From RPQJ01 sp963793675 (GTDB lineage Bacteria; Pseudomonadota; Gammaproteobacteria; Steroidobacterales; Steroidobacteraceae): a DNA stretch of 64,000 bases. Below are positions 58,790 through 64,000 of this stretch, in pieces; positions within the stretch are counted from its first letter, which is position 1, and each line of letters opens with the position of its first letter. The stretch is taken from positions 124,001 to 188,000 of the forward strand of contig CAWCBA010000002.1 of NCBI GenBank assembly GCA_963793675.1. The letters are read 5' to 3'. Under the pieces are notes generated by a model. It was not told where the DNA came from. It worked only from the letters and a program-made list of their open reading frames with translations, and made no database searches. The translations under genes were made by a program, and so were the position numbers.

Positions 58790-59590
58790 ATGCCCGTCCC
58801 CATGAGCGAAACAGCCCCACCCCGCAAGGCCCCCGCCTCCGCCGCAGCGACCCCGTCGGTCGATTTCGGTTACGAGGAAGTGCCACAGCCCGAGAAGGCA
58901 CGCCGCGTTCGCGCGGTGTTCGATTCCGTCGCCGACAAGTACGACGTCATGAACGACCTGATGTCGGCCGGCGTGCACCGGCTCTGGAAGCGCTACACGC
59001 TGGGCCAGACCGGGCTGCGCCCCGGCATGTCCGCGCTCGACGTCGCCGGCGGCACGGGCGACATCGCTGCCGGCATGGCCCGCCAGGTCGGCGACAAGGG
59101 CCTCGTGGTGCTCTCCGACATCAACGCGGCGATGCTGGAGGTCGGGCGTGACCGGCTGCTCGACCGCGGCCTGCTGCACAACGTGCAGTTCTCGCTCGCC
59201 AATGCCGAGTGCCTGCCTTTCGCCGACGAGACGTTCGATTGCGTGACCATCGGCTTCGGCCTGCGCAACGTGACGGACAAGGCGGCAGCGCTCGCGTCGA
59301 TGCGTCGCGTGCTGAAGCCGGGTGGCCGGCTGCTGATCCTCGAATTCTCGAAGCCCGTGTTCCCGGGTCTCAAGCCCGTGTACGACGCATACTCTTTCAG
59401 CGTGCTGCCGTGGCTCGGCGCGCGCATCGCGAACGACCCGGACAGTTACCGTTACCTCGCCGAATCGATCCGCCGCTTCCCCGACCAGGAAACGCTGCTG
59501 GGCATGATGCGCGAAGCCGGTCTCGAAGACTGCCGCTACCACAACCTGAGCGGCGGCATCGTCGCCCTGCACAAGGGGTTCCGCTATTGA
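58790..59590 (+). CDS. ubiE: UbiE, ubiquinone/menaquinone C-methyltransferase
   Basis: A 266-residue SAM methyltransferase. 'VFDSVADKYDVMNDLMSAGV' is the UbiE signature 1, 'MSALDVAGGTGDIAAGMARQ' is the SAM motif, and 'CVTIGFGLRNVTDKAAALAS' is signature 2. It methylates the quinone ring at C2. ATG 58790 or 58802 (MSETAPP) are both possible. ubiJ overlaps its stop. Confidence 0.95.
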   Translation: MPVPMSETAPPRKAPASAAATPSVDFGYEEVPQPEKARRVRAVFDSVADKYDVMNDLMSAGVHRLWKRYTLGQTGLRPGMSALDVAGGTGDIAAGMARQVGDKGLVVLSDINAAMLEVGRDRLLDRGLLHNVQFSLANAECLPFADETFDCVTIGFGLRNVTDKAAALASMRRVLKPGGRLLILEFSKPVFPGLKPVYDAYSFSVLPWLGARIANDPDSYRYLAESIRRFPDQETLLGMMREAGLEDCRYHNLSGGIVALHKGFRY

Positions 59591-60213
59591 GCGCGAATCC
59601 GGTCAATGCCGTCTTCGACCGGTTGTCGACGATGCTGAACCGCAACGTCGCGCAATCGGAGCGCGCCGCGGCGCTGGCGCGGCAACTCGAGGGGCGCGGC
59701 CTCGCGCTCGAATTCGAAGGCACGCCGCTCACGTTTTCCTTCCGCGTTGCTGACGGCCGTATCGCGCTCGCCATGCGCGACGCCGGTGAGGTCGACGCAA
59801 CTCTATCCGGCTCGCCGCTGTCGCTGCTCTCGCTGGTCGGGCCGGGCGCCGCGGATCGACTGCGCGGCTCGTCGATCCGCATCGCGGGCGACGCCGAGGT
59901 GGCGCAGCGCTTTCGCGACCTGCTGCAGCACGCCCAGCCCGATTTCGAGGAGGAGCTGTCGCGCGTCGTGGGCGACGTCGCGGCGCACCAGGTGGCGAAT
60001 ATCGCCCGCGGCCTCTTCGACTGGAGTCGCAAGGCGGCCGATTCGCTCTCGAGCAACGTGGCGGAATACCTGCAGGAAGAAGGCCGCGACGTGCCGGCCC
60101 GGGTCGAAGTCGAGGAATTCCTCGAAGCCGTCGACCAGTTGCGCGAAGCGACCGACCGGTTCGACGCCCGCCTGAGCCGTGCCGAATCCCGCGCCAGGCA
60201 AAGCTCGAAGTAG
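59587..60213 (+). CDS. ubiJ: UbiJ, SCP2-domain ubiquinone-biosynthesis accessory factor
   Basis: A 208-residue protein. The SCP2-like lipid-binding domain is in the N-terminal half ('LALEFEGTPLTFSFRVADGR', 'VDATLSGSPLSLLSLVGPGA', 'SSIRIAGDAEVAQRFRDLLQ') and the C-terminal half is helical ('VEEFLEAVDQLREATDRFDA'). UbiJ binds late quinone intermediates in the Ubi metabolon with UbiK. TTG start overlaps the ubiE stop. Confidence 0.92.
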   Translation: MSANPVNAVFDRLSTMLNRNVAQSERAAALARQLEGRGLALEFEGTPLTFSFRVADGRIALAMRDAGEVDATLSGSPLSLLSLVGPGAADRLRGSSIRIAGDAEVAQRFRDLLQHAQPDFEEELSRVVGDVAAHQVANIARGLFDWSRKAADSLSSNVAEYLQEEGRDVPARVEVEEFLEAVDQLREATDRFDARLSRAESRARQSSK

Positions 60214-60243
60214 CCGCACACTCGATGCCCGACGTGCAGCCCC

Positions 60244-60296
60244 TTCCGACTAACCCCTAACCCCTTCCTCCCCTTCCTTTACTTCCTCCCTTCCCC
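60244..60296. repeat. CCGACTAACCCC repeat C before ubiB
   Basis: 'ttccgactaacccctaaccccttcctcc' is the right arm of the GGGGTTA-family element, followed by pyrimidine-rich sequence to the ubiB ATG. No left arm and no Shine-Dalgarno sequence are seen. Confidence 0.65.
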
Positions 60297-61931
60297 ATGC
60301 GCTTCCGCGTCGCCACCCGCCTGCTCCAGATCCAGCGCGTGCTCGTCCGCCACGGGCTCGACGAGATCATTCTCGCGACGCACCTGTTCCGGCCGCTGCG
60401 TTTCGCGTTCTATCTCTCGCCTGCCACGTGGTTCGAGCGCCGCAAAGGCGGTCCGCGGGGTGAGCGCATCCGTCTCGCGCTCGAGGAACTGGGGCCGATC
60501 TGGGTGAAGTTCGGCCAGGCGCTGTCGACGCGACGCGACCTGCTGCCGGTCGACATCGCCGACGAGCTCGAGAAACTGCAGGACCGCGTGCCGCCGTTCC
60601 CGGGGCTGGAAGCCAAGGCCATCATCGAGGGCGCTTACGGCAGAGCGGTAGGCGAAGTGTTCGCGGAGTTCGACGAGACGCCGCTTGCCGCCGCCTCGAT
60701 CGCGCAGGTGCACACCGCACGACTGCGATCCGGCGAGGAGGTCGTGGTCAAGGTCGTGCGTCCCGGCATCCGGGCGAAGATCGACCGCGACCTCGAGGTG
60801 ATGTACGTCCTGGCGCGGCTCGCGCGCGACTATTCGAAGGAAGGCTACCGGCTGCGGCCCTATGAGGTGGTGCAGGAATACGAGAAGACCATCCTCGACG
60901 AGCTCGACCTCATGCGCGAGGCGGCGAACGCCGCGCAGTTGCGCCGCAACTTCGCCGGCTCGGAGCTGCTGTACGTGCCCGACGTGTACTGGGATTACTG
61001 CCGGCCCGAAGTGATGGTCATGGAGCGCATCCACGGCGTGCTGGTGAGCAACATGGACGAACTCCTCCGTCGTGGCACCAACATCCGGGCCCTTGCCGAG
61101 AACGGCGTGGAGATCTTCTTCACGCAGGTGTTCCGGCACAATTTCTTCCACGCCGACATGCACCCCGGCAACATCTTCATACAGACCGACGACCCGCAAC
61201 GGCCGGTGTACGCGGCGGTCGACTTCGGCATCGTCGGCTCGCTCGACGCACGCGACCAGCACTACCTGGCTGAAAACTTCCTCGCGTTCTTCGACCGCGA
61301 CTACAACCGTGTCGCGCGACTGCACGTGGATTCAGGGTGGGTACCCAGGGACACCCGCGTCGACGAACTGGAGGCGGGCATACGCACCGTGTGCGAACCC
61401 ATCTTCAACAAGCCGTTGTCCGAGATTTCGTTCGCGCAAGTGCTGATCCGCCTGTTCGAAGTCGCGCGCCGTTTCGACATGCGCGTGCAGCCGCAGCTGA
61501 TCCTGCTGCAGAAGACCCTGCTGCAGATCGAGGGCCTCGGACGGCAGCTCTATCCGCAACTCGACCTGTGGAAGACCGCGCAGCCGATCATGCAGGACTG
61601 GGGCGCCGACCGGCTGAGCGGCCGGAACATCGCCCAGGAACTGCGCCGGCAACTGCCCGACCTGTCCGAGTCCATACGCATGCTGCCGCAGCTGCTGCAG
61701 CAGTTCGTGCAGAAGGCGTCCGAAGGCACGCTCCGCATCCGGGTGGACGATGAGTCCTTCGAAGAGCTGCGGCGCGAGATCCAGGCGAGCGCCAGGCGCC
61801 GCGACCAGACCGTCATCGGGGCCGCCGTGTTGCTGGCCGGGATTCTCTGGCTGGCTTTCCGCACGGACTGGATGCCCGGCGTCCTGCTCACGGCTGCGGG
61901 CCTGTTGACGGCGTTGCTCGCGCGCCGCTGA
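60297..61931 (+). CDS. ubiB: UbiB, atypical (ABC1/ADCK) kinase-like ubiquinone-biosynthesis protein
   Basis: A 544-residue protein. 'LEELGPIWVKFGQALSTRRD' is the KxGQ motif, 'LAAASIAQVHTARLRSGEEV' the Ala-rich loop, 'FRHNFFHADMHPGNIFIQTD' the catalytic-loop equivalent, and 'VYAAVDFGIVGSLDARDQHY' the DFG. Two helices at the C-terminus (TVIGAAVLLAGILWLAF and VLLTAAGLLTALLA) anchor it. It is thought to use ATP hydrolysis to help extract quinone intermediates. The order ubiE-ubiJ-ubiB is conserved. Confidence 0.95.
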   Translation: MRFRVATRLLQIQRVLVRHGLDEIILATHLFRPLRFAFYLSPATWFERRKGGPRGERIRLALEELGPIWVKFGQALSTRRDLLPVDIADELEKLQDRVPPFPGLEAKAIIEGAYGRAVGEVFAEFDETPLAAASIAQVHTARLRSGEEVVVKVVRPGIRAKIDRDLEVMYVLARLARDYSKEGYRLRPYEVVQEYEKTILDELDLMREAANAAQLRRNFAGSELLYVPDVYWDYCRPEVMVMERIHGVLVSNMDELLRRGTNIRALAENGVEIFFTQVFRHNFFHADMHPGNIFIQTDDPQRPVYAAVDFGIVGSLDARDQHYLAENFLAFFDRDYNRVARLHVDSGWVPRDTRVDELEAGIRTVCEPIFNKPLSEISFAQVLIRLFEVARRFDMRVQPQLILLQKTLLQIEGLGRQLYPQLDLWKTAQPIMQDWGADRLSGRNIAQELRRQLPDLSESIRMLPQLLQQFVQKASEGTLRIRVDDESFEELRREIQASARRRDQTVIGAAVLLAGILWLAFRTDWMPGVLLTAAGLLTALLARR

Positions 61932-61976
61932 ACGGCTGCCCCTCTCCCACAGCAGCGGGACAGGCTGGGGCGCGGG

Positions 61977-62693
61977 CTACTTGCGGGCGACTTCGATCCA
62001 GGTGGTCAGCGCCCGGGCGCAGAGTTCGCCGTCTTCATCGAATATGGCCGTGCCGCACCGATGCTTGCGGCCTTCGCTCGCGAGCAACCAGCCCAGCACC
62101 ATGCAGGGCTCGCCGACGTGCACGCGACGATCCACGTGCGCCTGCATCTCGCCGAGCAGCATCGTCCGGGGCGTGTCGCGGATCGCGGCGAAGTAACCCG
62201 GGCAGTCGAGCGCAGCCCAGTGAAACTCGACGGCCACCTTGCCGTCGCCGCCGTCCAGGTCGTCCGCGGGAATCCAGGGCGCGGCGACCATGCCCGAGTC
62301 GAGCAGCCCTGGAAAGATCCGCATGCCATCGCCGCGGCGACGGTGCGGGCCGCACACGAAGCAATCGGGGAACGAGTGCTCGTGAAATCCCACGTAGTGC
62401 TGTGATGCCCACACTGCCTGCACGTACGGCGGCGCGAGCGGAACCTCGAGTCGCAGCGGTCCGGCCGGCGTTCCGGACGCCACTACCTGCTCGCCGTGCC
62501 GCAGCCGCCACAGGCCATCGGTTGCCGTGTGTTCCAGTGCCAGGGGCGTGTCGAGTGGAGGCGGCGCAAGCAGGCGGATGCGCAGGTCAGTCTTCGCGGC
62601 GACGGCGAACGCGCCGCAGACATAGCCGCCGTTGCCGGAATCGGGCGGTCCCTGGAAGCGGCGGGCGATGGTCAGTGAGGTGGCTTCCGGCAT
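61977..62693 (-). CDS. Thioesterase-like (hot-dog-related) conserved protein
   Basis: A 238-residue soluble protein. 'RRFQGPPDSGNGGYVCGAFA' resembles the entry helix of acyl-CoA thioesterase-like proteins. A Cys-containing 'PDCFVCGPHRRRGDGMRIFP' and 'VHVGEPCMVLGWLLASEGRK' follow, the latter like the second hot-dog strand. There is no clear catalytic assignment. ATG 62693 was chosen because it removes an unconserved leader. It overlaps the upstream zinc-ribbon gene by one base. Confidence 0.55.
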   Translation of the reverse strand: MPEATSLTIARRFQGPPDSGNGGYVCGAFAVAAKTDLRIRLLAPPPLDTPLALEHTATDGLWRLRHGEQVVASGTPAGPLRLEVPLAPPYVQAVWASQHYVGFHEHSFPDCFVCGPHRRRGDGMRIFPGLLDSGMVAAPWIPADDLDGGDGKVAVEFHWAALDCPGYFAAIRDTPRTMLLGEMQAHVDRRVHVGEPCMVLGWLLASEGRKHRCGTAIFDEDGELCARALTTWIEVARK

Positions 62694-63031
62694 CAGCGTT
62701 CGGTTCCTGCAGTCGTTCCGGCAATCTCGTCCGGTGCCGAGCACCGCCAACAGGCGTCGAACTGTCCTTCCACGCGCTCGCCACAACTGCGGCAGGTCCA
62801 GTCCGGTGACGGGACGACGGCGGCACGCGCGTTATCGATCAGTCCCCGCGCATGCAGTGCGTCGCCGTTGCGCAGGACCCAGAGCTCTGGCCAGCATTCC
62901 ACGAAGGGAATTTCGCCAACCGCGCCACCGAGGCGCTCGTTCCGCACATAGCACGCGATGCCGGCCTGTTCGAGCACGTTGCGCAGGTGCGCAATCTCGA
63001 TGATCGACTCGGCCGTGTGAACCTTGCGCAA
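62693..63031 (-). CDS. DUF2007-like protein with C-terminal zinc ribbon
   Basis: A 112-residue protein. The N-terminal DUF2007-type domain ('SIIEIAHLRNVLEQAGIACY', 'PELWVLRNGDALHARGLIDN') is followed by a zinc ribbon C-x2-C-x11-C-x2-C ('CRSCGERVEGQFDACWRC'). The start is TTG 63031, with GGGAG eight bases upstream, giving RKVHTAESI at the N-terminus. A regulatory or adaptor role is possible, but the function is unknown. Confidence 0.7.
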   Translation of the reverse strand: MRKVHTAESIIEIAHLRNVLEQAGIACYVRNERLGGAVGEIPFVECWPELWVLRNGDALHARGLIDNARAAVVPSPDWTCRSCGERVEGQFDACWRCSAPDEIAGTTAGTER

Positions 63032-63107
63032 GTTTCGCTCCCTGCGGCGGCGTCGGTATTGGGGAAAAAGCTGCTGCGCCGGCCGGCCTGCCCGGTAGCA
63101 TGGCGGG

Positions 63108-63970
63108 ATGGCAAACGCGTCACCCGCTACCTTACTGTCCCGGCGCTTTCCGTCAAAGCGCGCCTTCATTACCGGTGCTGCGAGCGGACTCGGCCTGTCG
63201 ATGGCCCAGCTGCTGGCCCGGGATGGCTGGACACTGGGCGTGCTCGACATCGATCGCGAGGCCCTGGAGCGTGCCGTCGCTCAATTGCTGGCCGCGGGCG
63301 CTGCCACGCGTGACCGCGTACCCCGGCGACGTCGCGCTTCATGAATTCGTCGCCGGCTCCATCACAGGCTTCAGCCAGGCACACCAGGGGCTGGACGTGA
63401 TGGTCAACAACGCGGGCGTGGCCGTGGCTGGTGCGGTCGAGGCCACTCCGGTGGACGACTGGAACTGGATCGTCGGCATCAACCTGCTCGGCGTCGTCTG
63501 GGGCTGCCGCGCGGCCTTGCCGGTGATGAAGCGCCAGGGCAGCGGCCTGATCTTCAACGTCGCGAGTTCCGCGGGTTTCGCGGCGGCGCCGCAGATGTCG
63601 GCGTACAACGCCACCAAGGCCGGCGTCATTTCCCTGAGCGAAACGCTTGCGAGCGAGCTGGCGGGGACGGGGCTACAGGTGTCGTGCGCGATGCCGGGCT
63701 TTTTCCGCACCCACCTGCTCGACCACATGCGGGCGCCGCCGGAAGAGAACCGGCTCGCGCACCGGATCATGGACAATTCGGGTCACGACCCCGACGAGGC
63801 GGCGCTCGCGCTTGCTCGGAGCCGCGGCCGCAGGCGAGCTTCACGTCGTCTGGCCGCCGGAATATCGCTGGGCGTGGCGGCTCAAGCGCTGGTTCCCGCG
63901 CTGGTTCCTCAAGCGGGTGCAGTCTTTCCGGGACGCTCAGGCAAGAAAGGCGGGTCGACCGCCAGGATGA
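63108..63970 (+). CDS. Short-chain dehydrogenase/reductase, two apparent frameshifts
   Basis: About 287 residues over three frames: 'RAFITGAASGLGLSMAQLLA' (NAD(P) motif), then from about 63310 'VTAYPGDVALHEFVAGSITG' with 'LDVMVNNAGVAVAGAVEATP' (NNAG) and 'SSAGFAAAPQMSAYNATKAG' (catalytic Ser, Tyr and Lys as YxxxK). From about 63812 the end is 'GELHVVWPPEYRWAWRLKRW'. A classical SDR with complete catalytic residues; the substrate is unknown. The frame breaks fit the window-wide pattern of single-base errors. Confidence 0.8.
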
Positions 63971-64000
63971 AGCGGGTGTAGATCTCGGGCAGCCGGTCGA

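Noticed and set aside
63909..64000. Possible C-terminal end of a minus-strand gene running off the window (reading 'DRLPEIYTRFILAVDPPFLP')
   Set aside because: Only about 30 codons are visible, overlapping the SDR gene, with no recognisable domain; insufficient to annotate.
1..64000. CRISPR arrays, tRNA, rRNA, insertion sequences or prophage genes
   Set aside because: No direct-repeat arrays, transposase, phage or structural RNA patterns were seen on reading through; xerC is the chromosomal dimer-resolution recombinase, not an integrase of a mobile island.

Overview
The window is a GC-rich (roughly two-thirds G+C) stretch of a gammaproteobacterial chromosome. The housekeeping half supports this: algZ-algR followed by hemC-hemD-hemX-hemY, dapF-DUF484-xerC-hslV-hslU, ubiE-ubiJ-ubiB and glnK-amtB are gammaproteobacterial arrangements, and HslV has a short propeptide as in Xanthomonas-like relatives. 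The family cannot be fixed from sequence alone. The lifestyle suggested is chemolithotrophic sulfur oxidation with the option of using hydrogen.

Layout. 1-3.1 kb is a bigR-type sulfide-detoxification locus: RND adaptor, DUF2892 protein, rhodanese, persulfide-dioxygenase-like MBL protein, SqrR/BigR-type repressor and TauE/SafE exporter. 3.1-7.9 kb holds two ferritin-like proteins, a copper-type TonB receptor with a DUF2946 partner, a methyltransferase and a DUF302 protein. 8.0-12.1 kb carries a SorAB-type sulfite dehydrogenase, a YeiH exporter and a FadL-type porin. 12.2-31.6 kb is the core: tusA and dsrE2 diverge from a lipoate-assembly operon (AcuC-like deacetylase, lipS1, lipS2, slpl, class I amidotransferase). 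Then come dsrE3 and a complete type I sulfur-oxidising heterodisulfide-reductase-like set (shdrC1-B1-A-H-C2-B2). An entire Isp-type [NiFe] hydrogenase operon (protease, hynS, isp1, isp2, hynL) lies between shdrB2 and lbpA-shdrR. 31.6-39.3 kb, mostly on the minus strand, has a rhodanese-fold protein, two half-size YeeE/YedE transporters, a PsrABC-like molybdoenzyme, an MFS transporter and an exported SCP2-like protein. 39.3-64 kb is housekeeping.

How it works together. Sulfane sulfur would be relayed by rhodanese, TusA and DsrE proteins to the cytoplasmic sHdr complex. That complex works with the lipoylated carrier LbpA, which is lipoylated by sLpl plus LipS1/LipS2. Sulfite would leave through TauE/YeiH-type exporters or be oxidised in the periplasm by SorAB. 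An inverted repeat, ATTAG-N6-CTAAT, recurs at eight places, nearly all in the promoter gaps of these sulfur genes (three sites are perfect, the others have a degenerate right arm). Two ArsR-family proteins with the two-cysteine sulfur-sensor pattern are encoded here and are the obvious readers, so the window reads as one sulfur regulon.

Caveat. About fifteen genes need one or two single-base corrections to be read through. Homology or fold continues cleanly across nearly every break, so these look like consensus indels in the assembly, not gene decay. They are flagged individually. Clear remnants are a glutathione transferase with an internal deletion and a fragment of a VOC-fold protein. No gene-free stretch longer than 300 bases was found; the longest gaps (about 150-280 bases) hold operators, hairpins or GGGGTTA repeats.
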